Part shown: in pieces, positions 1-9,370 of the stretch
Layout of the letters: each line of letters begins with the position of its first letter
Numbering within the stretch: the stretch's first letter is position 1
Assembly: GCA_963577065.1 (NCBI GenBank)
Contig: CAUYXJ010000022.1
Coordinates: 1 to 32,220 of the forward strand
Source of the DNA: CAUYXJ01 sp963577065
GTDB taxonomy: Bacteria > Chloroflexota > Dehalococcoidia > Tepidiformales > Tepidiformaceae
DNA: 32,220 nucleotides
Direction: 5' to 3'
The notes under the pieces: model-generated
What the model was told of the DNA's origin: nothing
What the model saw: only the letters and a program-made list of their open reading frames with translations
Database searches by the model: none
Translations under genes and position numbers: made by a program

Positions 1-23
1 ATCGCGAGAAGCGATGATCGGTT

Positions 24-393
24 CTATGCGAATTCCTCAATCAACTCGTCGCTGCTGCGACTCGACCGCGCCGCGACCTCGCGGGCGTTCCAGCGATTGG
101 GGAAGTCCTCCTTCGGGGGCGGCCGGGGAGGCGCTGAGGGGTCGACCAGCGTTCGTGCCCCCCCCCCCCCAAGGCCCCGGGGTACACCCCGGCCTCGCAG
201 AGGCGAGGTGAGCCAGGATCTCGCGGCCGTTCCAGCCGTTCTCGTAGCAGCCCTGCTCGAAGCTCTCCGGTGGCAGCGACCGTAGGGTCGCGACCACCTC
301 CTCGCCGCATGCGCGCAATTCCTTGACCACGAGGTCTCGTTCGTTCTGTATCGCCCAGCCTCCCCGGTGGTGCGGCGACTGTACGCTGCCCAA
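24..393 (-). pseudogene. DinB-like / mycothiol-type helical bundle protein, frame-disrupted
   Basis: The first ~45 codons read as a DinB/maleylpyruvate-isomerase-type N-terminus: a helix around VVKELRACGEEVVATLRSLP followed by the family-like NGWNGREILAHLAS. About 30 residues later the match resumes in another frame as FPNRWNAREVAARSSRSS, then DELIEEFA and a TAG at 24-26. A third frame past that TAG continues plausibly (NRSSLLA). The break falls around a C13 run at 158-170. At least one and probably two frame lesions are present, so this is a pseudogene or a consensus error near the window edge. The start is unclear: a TTG at 393 is possible, and a GGGGAGG lies just upstream of an ATA codon. 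Family assignment is by motif reading only; such proteins are usually metal- or thiol-dependent, and no function is assigned here. Confidence 0.5.
158..170. repeat. C13 homopolymer tract
   Basis: Thirteen consecutive C on the + strand lie inside the broken DinB-like gene, exactly where the reading frame is lost. A second C13 run occurs at 15113-15125 inside another broken gene. Confidence 0.9.
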
Positions 394-399
394 GCGTCC

Positions 400-2651
400 T
401 TAGCCGCTGACCCCCGGCGGGATGGCGCGCTCGTCCGCGGGGTGGGGTGGGGCGACGCTGACCTCAAGGAGCTCGGCGATGTCGAAGGCCTGGATGGTGC
501 GCGTCTCTTCGTCCGGCTGAACGGCGGGGATGCCGTCCTCGAACATCTGGATGCAGAACGGGCAGGCCGTCGCGACGATGCTCGCGCCGGTGTTGGCGGC
601 CTCGGCCGCGCGCAGATGGTTCACGCGCGTGCCCTGCTCCTCCATCCACATGTTGCCGCCGCCGGCGCCGCAGCACATGCCCTTCTCGCGGCTGCGGGGC
701 ATCTCCACAAGCTCCGCGCCGGGGATCTGCTGCAGCACTTCGCGCGGCCCGTCGAAGACGCCGTTGCCGCGGCCGAGGTAGCAGGAGTCGTGGTAGGTAA
801 TCGTCTGGCCGCCCATCTCCTTCGGCTTCAACCGGCCCTGCGCCAGCAGGAGCTGGAGGAAGTCGGAGTGGTGCGTGACCTCCCAGCGGCCGTCGAAGTC
901 GGGGTACTCGTTCTTGAAGGTGTTGAAGCAGTGCGGGCAGGCCGTGATCACCCGGCGCACGCCAAGCTCGTTCATCGACTCGACGTTCGACTCGGCCAGC
1001 GTGGCGAAGAGGAACTCGTTGCCGAGGCGGCGAGCGGGGTCGCCGGTGCAGGTCTCCTGTTGGCCGAGCACGCCGAAGCTCACGCCGGCCTCGATCAGGA
1101 GCCGCACGACCGACTTCGTGATGGGCACGTTCCGCTCGACGAGCGCGCCGGAGCAGCCGACCCAGTACAGGTACTCCTGCGAGCCGTCGAAGATGGGTAC
1201 GTTCACGCCCTCGTCCCGGAGCTGCTCCATCCAGGTCTCACGCGTGAGCTGCGTGCCCCGCCAGGGATGGCCGCGCTGCTCGATGTTCTGCAGCGCTTCC
1301 TGGGCTGTGCCGGGGATGCGCGCCTTCTCCATCACCAGGTAGCGGCGCATGTCCACGATCGTGGGCACGTGCTCGATCATCACCGGGCATTCCTCCACGC
1401 AGGCCATGCACGTGCGGCAGGCCCAGAGCGACTCGTCCTTGATGTAGTCGCCCACGAGCTCGCCGTTCGTCGCCTCCGCTGGATCCTTGCCGGCGATGAG
1501 CAGCGGGCCCGAGTGGTTCATGTAGGTCTTCAGGTCCTGGACGATCGCCATCGGCGAGAGCGGCTGGCCGGCCGTGTAGGCGGGGCAGGCTTCGGTGCAG
1601 CGCCCGCAGCGCACGCAAGTATCGGCATCGAAGAGCTGTTTCCAGGAGAGGTCCTCGACTCTGCCCGCGCCCAGGCTCTTGCCCTCCTCCATCAGCTTCT
1701 CGAAATCGCCCATCGGCGCCAGGTAGGCGGCAGCCATCGGGCGTTTGAGGAAGGCGTTCACCGGAGCGAAGACGATGTGCCGGAACTTGGTGAGGGCGAG
1801 CAGGCTGAGCAGGCTGAACGCCCCCACGACGTGGATCCACCAGAGAACGACGTGCGTGTCGAGCAGGGCGCTGTCGCTCGCGCCGCCAAGGATCTTCGCC
1901 ACGAGCCAGCCCACGGGCGACCAGTAGGACCAGTCCGCGTTGCCGCGGGGGATCTCGTCGCCGCCGATGCGCAGTCCTTCCACGAGGAAGCCGGTGAAGA
2001 GGACGAAGCCCAGGAGCCCGACAACGATCGCGTCCTCGGACTGGCGGCGGTCCCAGGTGAGCTTGGCCGGCGCTAGGCCGAAGCGACGGAAGACGGCCAT
2101 CGCGATTCCGACGAGCCCGACGACCCCGAAAACGTCACCGACGAGGCTGTAGGCGAGGTACAACCCGCCTTCGAGGAAGGCGTGCTCGCCGCCTGCACGG
2201 AAGATCAGGGGCAGGTAGTCGTCGAGGGCGAGCAGGATGGTGACGAGCGTAAGGACGAGGAAGCTGGAGTAGATGCACCAGTGCATCACGCCCGCGTAAC
2301 GGTCGTTCTTCACGCGGCTCGTGCCCGCGCCCATCGTGAGCGCGTTCGTGATGCGGGCGCCGAGGTGGTCGAAGACGTTCGCGCTCTTGCCCAAGCGCCA
2401 GACCCGGAGGCGCTGCACGAAGGCGCCCACGATCACGGCGACGGCGATGCCGAAGATGAAATACATCACGGCGAAACCGCTGATGTTGAAGAAGACTTCG
2501 CGCTGCGCGCCGCCGGTCTGAGCGGTCTCCAGGGCGCCGATGGCGGCCACGATCGCCACCGGGATGGCGATCGCGGAGAGGCTCACGTTGAAACGCGCGC
2601 CCTTCGCGCGCGCTTCCTTTCGCGGCTGCTCCTGCGGCGGTTGGGCGGCGC

Positions 2652-2655
<4 letters not shown>
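400..2655 (-). CDS. EtfD-like membrane Fe-S oxidoreductase (HdrD/GlpC-type CCG domains)
   Basis: A 751-residue protein. Residues ~25-295 hold about six hydrophobic segments of the nitrate-reductase-gamma / heme-b membrane type. Two [4Fe-4S] ferredoxin motifs follow: C347-x2-C350-x2-C353-x3-C357 and C413-x2-C416-x2-C419-x3-C423. Two CCG-type cysteine-rich domains come next (C501, C573/C576; C625, C661-C662, C698/C701). This order matches mycobacterial EtfD (Rv0338c type), which is thought to pass electrons from ETF to menaquinone during fatty-acid oxidation. Its ATG overlaps the stop of the acyl-CoA ligase by 4 bp, so the two are probably translationally coupled, and beta-oxidation electron transfer is a coherent role. 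ETF subunits are not in the window. A heterodisulfide-reductase-like role with another donor is the alternative. Confidence 0.88.
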
Positions 2656-4226
<1,571 letters not shown>

Positions 4227-4307
4227 GCTCCCTCCCAGGAGCGCCTAGCGTCGGGTCTAGAGCGAGGCGGATTCTACCGAAAGCCCCCCGGACCGGCGAA
4301 CCTGCTC

Positions 4308-4883
4308 CTACGCACCGCAGGCGACCTCGCGGAAGGGCTGTTCGCCCAAGCGCTCGCTGCAGGTGCGATCCTGGAGGTCGACGGTGAGGCGCCCCTCATC
4401 GTCTGAGGACGTGGCGTAGCGATCGAGGTTCGCGCCGTCACCATCGATGCGGATCCCGGTCACGTCGTAGAGGGCGCCGTCGCAGCCCGTGAAGAGGAAC
4501 CGCAGGCCTTTCGCTGCGGGGCTGATACGCGCGTCATGCCGCGCCAGGAGCCCCGCAAGACGCGGGTCCTCGCGCGCGATCGGGGCGACGCGGCACTCCT
4601 GCCGCCCCGCTGCGCGGCTCGCATCGTTGAGATCGGCGAGGGCGAGGAACGTGCCCTCGCCCAGACGCACGACATAGAGCCGCTCCTCGGCGACGGACGT
4701 CACGCTCCCAAACGCGTACGAAGCGCCGGGGGCGAGCGCGATCGTTCTCGTCTCCGCGCCGGACTCGAGGTAGGTCACGCTGAAGGCTGCCAGCGCGATC
4801 GCGCCGATCAGGACCGTCAGTGCGACCGCGCAGCCGAGCGCGATGGGCGGCCGCGCGGGACGCCGCGAGCCGAGTTCGGCCAC
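4308..4883 (-). CDS. Membrane-anchored Rieske-like protein without cluster ligands
   Basis: A 191-residue protein with a GTG start 6 nt after the crotonase stop. Residues 14-36 form one N-terminal membrane anchor; the rest is probably outside the membrane. Residues ~69-170 follow the order of a Rieske domain: RLYVVRLGEGTFLALADL, then a first box at 92-99 (AGRQECRV), a second at 131-140 (FTGCDGALYD), then LDRYATSSDDEGRLTVDL. In true Rieske proteins the boxes are CxHxxC and CPCHGS. Here the four [2Fe-2S] ligand positions read A, R, T and D, while the two disulfide cysteines (C97, C134) remain. No cluster would be expected. Two further cysteines (C175, C189) lie at the C-terminus. The assignment rests on positional similarity by eye; a different beta-rich fold is possible. 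Confidence 0.6.
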   Translation of the reverse strand: MAELGSRRPARPPIALGCAVALTVLIGAIALAAFSVTYLESGAETRTIALAPGASYAFGSVTSVAEERLYVVRLGEGTFLALADLNDASRAAGRQECRVAPIAREDPRLAGLLARHDARISPAAKGLRFLFTGCDGALYDVTGIRIDGDGANLDRYATSSDDEGRLTVDLQDRTCSERLGEQPFREVACGA

Positions 4884-4889
4884 GGCCCT

Positions 4890-5534
4890 TCAGGCCACCA
4901 TCCGCCGACGGGTCGTCATCGTCGCCTCGGGAGCCTCGAGGGCGTGCTCGACGGCGACCTCCACGGCTGCGTCGAGCCGTTCCTCCGTCACGGCCGCGGA
5001 GATGAGACCCCAGCGCAGCGCTTCCGCGGTGCCGATGGGCTCGCCCGTGAGGATCAAGTCCGCGGCCGCCCCCGGAGGGATCGTGCGCGGTAGGGTCTGC
5101 GTGCCTCCGGCGCTGGGGATGTAGCCGAGAGAGACTTCGGGGAGGCCGAAACGTGTGCCCTCGGCGGCAACGCGCACGTCACAGCAGAGCGGGAGCTCGA
5201 GCCCGGCGCCGAAACAGAAACCGTGCATGCGCACCACCAGGGGCAGATCGAGGCCAAGCATCAGGCCCCAGACATCGCGTTCGTGGCGGGCGCGGCGGGC
5301 CTCGATCAGGCCCGGCGCGGTCCCGAACTCGGAGATATCGGCGCCGGCGCTGAACGCGCGCCCCTCGCCCCGGAAGAGCACCGTGCGCACGTCCGGGTGG
5401 TCCCGGCAGGCGCGCAGGTACTCCCAGAGGAGGTCGCGCATGGCGAGGTTGATCGCGTTCAGGCGGTCGGGGCGGTTCAGCGTAATCGTGGCGACGCCCC
5501 GCCCATCGATCGCGAAGAGGACGGGCTCGCTCAG
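4890..5534 (-). CDS. Enoyl-CoA hydratase/isomerase family protein (CTG start likely)
   Basis: A crotonase-fold protein, 214 residues from the proposed CTG at 5534. The N-terminus LSEPVLFAIDGRGVATITLN plus RPDRLNAINLAM is clearly family sequence, yet the first ATG in frame is only at 5441, inside the conserved region. An in-frame TAG at 5544-5546 (the stop of the upstream gene) leaves CTG as the only NTG codon available for a family-length start, at the usual MSEP position. Motifs include GEGRAFSAGADISEF and HGFCFGAGLELPLCCD, which form the oxyanion hole, and FGLPEVSLGYIPSAGGTQ with the first catalytic Glu. The second catalytic Glu position appears to be Asp (AADLILTG). It is shorter than usual (~255) because the C-terminal helices end early. 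It probably hydrates or isomerises an unsaturated acyl-CoA. Confidence 0.85.
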   Translation of the reverse strand: MSEPVLFAIDGRGVATITLNRPDRLNAINLAMRDLLWEYLRACRDHPDVRTVLFRGEGRAFSAGADISEFGTAPGLIEARRARHERDVWGLMLGLDLPLVVRMHGFCFGAGLELPLCCDVRVAAEGTRFGLPEVSLGYIPSAGGTQTLPRTIPPGAAADLILTGEPIGTAEALRWGLISAAVTEERLDAAVEVAVEHALEAPEATMTTRRRMVA

Positions 5535-5543
5535 GGCCGCGCC

Positions 5544-5789
5544 CTAGCTGCGCCAGTCGGGTTTGCGAATGGCGCTCTTCTCACGCAGCGAGATGTTCTT
5601 TGCGAAGTCGTCGTTCGCCTTGCGCACCAGATCGTCCAGCTCGTCGCTGCCGATCTTCATCTCGGAGGTGCGCCAGCGCTTGAGCATGGCCTTGTCCTTG
5701 GCGGTGAGCTCGGCCTCGCTGGCGATGCGCGTCACCAGTTCGATCAGAAGCTCGTTGATCTCGTCGTCCGCGTAGCTGACTTGAACCAT
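5544..5789 (-). CDS. Small conserved-looking protein B of a paralogous pair
   Basis: An 81-residue protein starting MVQVSYADDEINELLIEL. The ATG at 5789 is chosen because an AGGAGG lies just upstream, formed by the last two arginine codons of the preceding gene. It is charged and mostly helical by eye, with no signal or membrane segment. The core KDKAMLKRWRTSEMKIGSDE, followed by LDDL, aligns with KEAIRKWRSDHADGSPELEA, followed by L, in the gene before it. The shared pattern is K-A-x-x-(R/K)-(R/K)-W-R-(S/T)-x5-G-S-x-E-L-x-x-L. The two are therefore probably paralogues and could form a heterodimer. I do not recognise the family. Its place between two crotonase genes suggests a partner or small subunit of an acyl-CoA enzyme (inference). 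Confidence 0.8.
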   Translation of the reverse strand: MVQVSYADDEINELLIELVTRIASEAELTAKDKAMLKRWRTSEMKIGSDELDDLVRKANDDFAKNISLREKSAIRKPDWRS

Positions 5790-5791
5790 CG

Positions 5792-6043
5792 TTACCTCCT
5801 CACCGTCTCGTAGCGGCCCTTGCTCTTGACGCGCCGGGTCAGCTTCGAATCGAGCGTCGTGTTGAGGCGCCCGTTGAGAGCCTCCGTCAGCGCTTCGAGC
5901 TCGGGCGAGCCGTCGGCGTGATCGGAGCGCCATTTCCGGATGGCTTCCTTTCCCTCCAAGGAGATGTCCGCGTTGTCGATGGCCACCGCACTGACGAGCA
6001 TCATCAGTGACCAGGCCTCGGTCTCTTCCAATAGAACGATCAT
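5792..6043 (-). CDS. Small conserved-looking protein A of a paralogous pair
   Basis: An 83-residue protein, MIVLLEETEAWSLMMLVSAV at its start. The ATG is 3 nt after the stop of the divergent crotonase-like gene, and its TAA is 2 nt before the ATG of its paralogue, so all are probably co-translated. The first half is hydrophobic but contains acidic residues and looks like an amphipathic helix rather than a membrane span. The second half carries the KEAIRKWRSDHADGS motif shared with the next gene, then a basic tail (SKLTRRVKSKGRYETVRR). The final AGG-AGG codons double as the ribosome site for the downstream gene. Family and function are not recognised. Confidence 0.8.
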   Translation of the reverse strand: MIVLLEETEAWSLMMLVSAVAIDNADISLEGKEAIRKWRSDHADGSPELEALTEALNGRLNTTLDSKLTRRVKSKGRYETVRR

Positions 6044-6046
6044 TCG

Positions 6047-6718
6047 CTATTCACCTGTGAACTCTGGCGGGCGCTTCTCGAGGAAGGCCCGCACGCCTTC
6101 GGCCCGATCTTTGGTCGCTTGGAGGAGCAACGTCAAATCCGTTTCGAAGCGGAGCGCCTGTTCGAGCGGCTGGCTTAACCCCCGCCAGACCGCCTCCTTC
6201 GCCAAATGCGTGGCGATCGGGCCGCGTGAGGCGATCGTCTCGGCGAGGGCGCGGGCGGCCGCGCCGGCCTCGCCCTCGGTGGCAACGCGCGAGACAAGCC
6301 CGCGCTTCAGCGCCTCAGCGGGGGCCCATCGTTGGGCGCTCGGCAGCTCACGATCGGGCTCGAGCCGCAGGAGCGTGCGCAAGCGCTCTTCGGTCAGGCT
6401 GTCGATCTCCGCCGCCAACTCGAGCGACGCCGCCTCCCCGCAGATACGGATATCGCAGCTCAGGGCGAGCGCTGCCAATGCGCCTGCGAGCGCCCCCTCG
6501 AACGCGAAGACGACGGGCAGGGGGAAGTCGCGCCAGAGCCAGCGCCCATCGCTCCCCGTCCAGTCCTCGAGATCTGCGCTCGCGGTGGCGTTCACGAGCA
6601 CCGCCCGGACGGCCGCCGGTTCGACCGCGGCGAGCGCTTCCAGGACCGGCTCTCGCGCAGCGGACCCCGAGATGGTGAGCGACGCGACGTACCCCTCGCG
6701 CGCGACCTGGACTGTCAT
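6047..6718 (-). CDS. Divergent crotonase-superfamily protein, probably inactive
   Basis: A 223-residue protein starting MTVQVAREGYVASLTISG. The frame is open further upstream, but that extension has low-complexity Pro/Arg content and no family signal, so ATG 6718 is preferred. The crotonase outline is visible: a beta-strand start, FPLPVVFAFEGALAGALAAL in place of the usual G-x-G-F-x-x-G-G-G oxyanion loop, ALSCDIRICGEAASLELAAE for the CD-R-I-A segment, and ALKRGLVSRV plus the C-terminal helices. The AGAD loop and the GGTQ segment are missing and the glycines of the oxyanion hole are largely replaced by alanine. It may be a structural or regulatory partner of the second crotonase. Gene order is this gene, small A, small B, crotonase, with gaps of 3, 2 and 9 nt. 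Confidence 0.72.
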   Translation of the reverse strand: MTVQVAREGYVASLTISGSAAREPVLEALAAVEPAAVRAVLVNATASADLEDWTGSDGRWLWRDFPLPVVFAFEGALAGALAALALSCDIRICGEAASLELAAEIDSLTEERLRTLLRLEPDRELPSAQRWAPAEALKRGLVSRVATEGEAGAAARALAETIASRGPIATHLAKEAVWRGLSQPLEQALRFETDLTLLLQATKDRAEGVRAFLEKRPPEFTGE

Positions 6719-6931
6719 AGGGCACAGCGTAGCGCGCTCACGCGACGGGGGTGGGCGTGGGGGAGCGGGCGTCCCTGGCTGGTCCCGAACGTGGAATCCC
6801 GACACCTGGCCGGCGCCGCAGGCGGTCGAGGGCAGGGGCCGATTTCGCGCTCCCCGCAAGCCTCTCATCGATGCGCGGGCGATGGCGCTGGTACCGCTTG
6901 GCGGCTCGAACTGCTCGGAGTGGCGCAAGGC
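6719..6931. other. Spacer between epoxide hydrolase and crotonase-like gene
   Basis: The 213 bp contain no convincing gene. The frame of the crotonase-like gene stays open here, but the encoded residues are Pro/Arg-rich and family-unlike. No clear promoter or hairpin was found. Confidence 0.5.
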
Positions 6932-8128
6932 TTAGCGGTACGGCCGGAACATCTCGCGGATATCCGCGACGATCTCCCGCGGGACTTCAGCGGCGGCGAA
7001 GTGCCCGCCGCGGTCGCGGGCGCGTGTCCAGACGAGGTTGTAGTACTCCTCCGTCCAGCCGCGCCCCTGGGAGGTCATGTCGTGAGCGAGGAAGGTGATG
7101 CCCGTGGGCGCCTCCACTATTGGCGTGCGGTCGTGTGAGGGGCGCCAGGGGTTCTTCACGACCTCGGCGTAGTAGCGCGTCGAGGTCACGAAGGCCCCCG
7201 TCGCCCAGTACAGCATCATCAGCGTGAGCAGATGGTCTTTCGAGAACGCCTGCTCGACCGCTCGTGGGCCGCGATCGTTGTCGCTCCACCAGTAGCGGCG
7301 GTCCAGGATCCAGGCGCAGAGCCCGACGGGCGAGTCGTGCATCGCGTACGAAAGCGTTTGCGGCTCGTTCACCTGCACGACGGCGTGTGCGCTCGTGGGC
7401 CGCGGCCGCAGGAGGCTCGTCTCGATGAGGTCGGGGTTTCGTGCTGCCTGCTCGGGCGTCGTCGCCCGCTGGCCGAGCAGTGACGTTCCGCCCGTGTCCG
7501 CGAGCACGGTCAGCGGAATCGCGCCGGTGATGTGGATCGCGGTGACCTTGTCCGCGTACTTGTGCCCGAGCTGGGCGGTGATCAGGTTGCCCCAGTCGCC
7601 GCCGTGCGCGAAGAAGCGGTCGTAGCCGAGCACCTCGGTCATCAGCTCTGCCCAGATGTCGGCGGTACGCCAGTAATTGATGCCGGGCACGCTGTGAGGC
7701 GCGGAGAGGCCGAAGCCCGGGAGCGAGGGCAGGATCACATCGAAGCAGTCGTTGGGGTCGCCGCCGTGGGCGGCGGGGTCGGTGAGCGGCCCGATTAGCT
7801 CGTGGAAGTCCCAGAAGCACCAGGGCCAGCCGTGCGAGAGGATCAGGGGCTTCGGGTTCGGCCCCTTGCCCCGCGCGTGGATGAAGTGGATGGGGATGCC
7901 CTGGATCTCGGCGCGGTAGTTGTCGAAGGCGTTGATCTCACGCTCGATTGCGCGCCAGTCGTAGTCGTTGATCCAGTAGTCGACGAGCTCGCGCAGGTAC
8001 TCGCCGTTGACGCCATATCCCCAGTCGTCGTTATTGAAGTCCTGGGGGAAGCGGGCGTTCACGAGGCGTCGGTTGAGATCCTCGAGCAGCTCGTCCGAGA
8101 GGCGAACTTCGTAGGTTTCGGCGGCCAT
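6932..8128 (-). CDS. Epoxide hydrolase, microsomal-type alpha/beta hydrolase
   Basis: A 398-residue protein with the EHN N-terminal domain (residues ~4-110) followed by an alpha/beta-hydrolase core. HGWPW at 99-103 is the family HGxP oxyanion motif. HGGDWG places the nucleophile at D178, and RDRGGHFAAAEVP near the C-terminus supplies the catalytic His. It should open an epoxide to a diol; many relatives act on terpenoid or juvenile-hormone-like epoxides, but the substrate here is unknown. The ATG follows GGAGGAG at a good distance. It is transcribed away from the gene at 8262 and is the first gene of the minus-strand run. A 213-bp gap to the next gene could hold a separate promoter. Confidence 0.9.
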   Translation of the reverse strand: MAAETYEVRLSDELLEDLNRRLVNARFPQDFNNDDWGYGVNGEYLRELVDYWINDYDWRAIEREINAFDNYRAEIQGIPIHFIHARGKGPNPKPLILSHGWPWCFWDFHELIGPLTDPAAHGGDPNDCFDVILPSLPGFGLSAPHSVPGINYWRTADIWAELMTEVLGYDRFFAHGGDWGNLITAQLGHKYADKVTAIHITGAIPLTVLADTGGTSLLGQRATTPEQAARNPDLIETSLLRPRPTSAHAVVQVNEPQTLSYAMHDSPVGLCAWILDRRYWWSDNDRGPRAVEQAFSKDHLLTLMMLYWATGAFVTSTRYYAEVVKNPWRPSHDRTPIVEAPTGITFLAHDMTSQGRGWTEEYYNLVWTRARDRGGHFAAAEVPREIVADIREMFRPYR

Positions 8129-8261
8129 CGTGCTCCTCCGGCTACGGGGTCGGGGCAGCCTACCCCACGGCCCCGGGCCCAGCGGGCTGCTGAAGGCGCT
8201 CGCTGGGTGACGGCGCCGCTCCCGGCGCAGTAGGCTCAGCGCCTTCGGAAGGAGCGACCCG

Positions 8262-9368
8262 ATGCTGACGAAGCTCGACGAGACCCTCGCCCATCAAGGC
8301 CCGACCACCTTCGATCACGCGCTCACCAGCGACCACCGCTTCTTCGACCGCACGGTCTACGGCGTGCATCACGACGGTGAGCTGCAGCTGATCATGGGTC
8401 TCGCCGCCTACAAGAATATGAACGTCATGGAAGGCTTCGCCTGCGTTTACGAAGGCGACAAGCAGTACAACCTGCGCCTCTCGCGGGGGCTGCGGCCGCA
8501 CATCGGAGAGCTCGATTGCGGTCCGCTGAGCATCGAGATCATCGAGCCATGGAAGCAGATCCGGCTCGTGCTCGAGCCCGGCGACTACAACCACTCCTTC
8601 GACCTCACTTGCGAGGCCGCCCTGCCCCCCACGGAGGAGGGGCACCACCTCGCGCGCTTCAACGGCCGGCTCACCCAGGACTACGCGCGCTTCGATCAGC
8701 TGCTGCGGGTGAACGGCGCCTTCGTCCTCAACGGGGAGCGCACCGAGGTGCGGGACTGGTACGGCTTCCGCGACCACTCCTGGGGTGTCCGGCCCGGTGT
8801 CGGGGGCTTCGAGCCGCAGACCGGCCAGCGCCCGACCGGCGCGGGTTCGCTCTTCATCTGGCTCGCCTTCTCCACCGACGATATGGGCGGCCAATTCCAG
8901 ATGGCGGGGGACGCCGACGGCAAGCTGATGAACGTCGATGGGTACATCGGCTGGCCCGAGGGCTCAGGCAAGCCCGACCTTCGCGTTGCCAGCGTCGAGC
9001 ACGACATCTCCTTCGTGCCCGGCAACCGTGTCTTCGACCGCGCCAGGCTGCTCGTGACCACGGAGGATGGGCAGCGGTTCGACATCGAGGCCGATGCTGT
9101 CGGCCGGCCTTGGTGCTACAAAGGCACCGGCTACGACTCCGGCTACAACGACGAGCAGGGGCTCGGCGCCTACCGAGGCGAGGAACTGCTCGTTGAGCAC
9201 GACATCTACGATGTCTCCGCGCCCGAGGAGGTCGGCCTTCCCGACGGGCGCCGCATCCGCCCCGTGCACCGCGAGCAGCCCGCGAAGCTCACTGTGAACG
9301 GCCGGCCCGGGTACGGGCACCTGCCCATCATCACGAGGGGACGCGTCTCGCGGTACGGGCTGGAGTAG
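8262..9368 (+). CDS. AttH/CrtC-like lipocalin-type protein (possibly DUF7064/DUF7065)
   Basis: A 368-residue soluble protein with an ATG preceded by GGAGCG. It has no signal peptide. It reads as two beta-rich lobes: residues ~20-190 containing WKQIRLVLEPGDYNHSFDLT, and ~165-365 containing DWYGFRDHSWGVRPGVGGFE, a W-G-x-R-D-H-S-W-G-x-R hallmark of AttH/CrtC-like and related domains. Members are found beside acyl-CoA and phosphotransferase genes and may bind or hydrate lipids; no reaction is assigned. It is followed after 2 nt by an APH-fold gene, and that gene overlaps the next by 4 bp, so the three form one operon. I recall DUF7064/DUF7065 as the nearest family, with moderate confidence. Confidence 0.65.
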   Translation: MLTKLDETLAHQGPTTFDHALTSDHRFFDRTVYGVHHDGELQLIMGLAAYKNMNVMEGFACVYEGDKQYNLRLSRGLRPHIGELDCGPLSIEIIEPWKQIRLVLEPGDYNHSFDLTCEAALPPTEEGHHLARFNGRLTQDYARFDQLLRVNGAFVLNGERTEVRDWYGFRDHSWGVRPGVGGFEPQTGQRPTGAGSLFIWLAFSTDDMGGQFQMAGDADGKLMNVDGYIGWPEGSGKPDLRVASVEHDISFVPGNRVFDRARLLVTTEDGQRFDIEADAVGRPWCYKGTGYDSGYNDEQGLGAYRGEELLVEHDIYDVSAPEEVGLPDGRRIRPVHREQPAKLTVNGRPGYGHLPIITRGRVSRYGLE

Positions 9369-9370
9369 CG

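Noticed and set aside
367..2076. Long plus-strand open frame (569 codons) opposite the EtfD-like gene
   Set aside because: It is antisense to a gene with four cysteine motif sets, is rich in Ala/Arg/Leu/His, and shows no domain; such shadows are common at this GC content.
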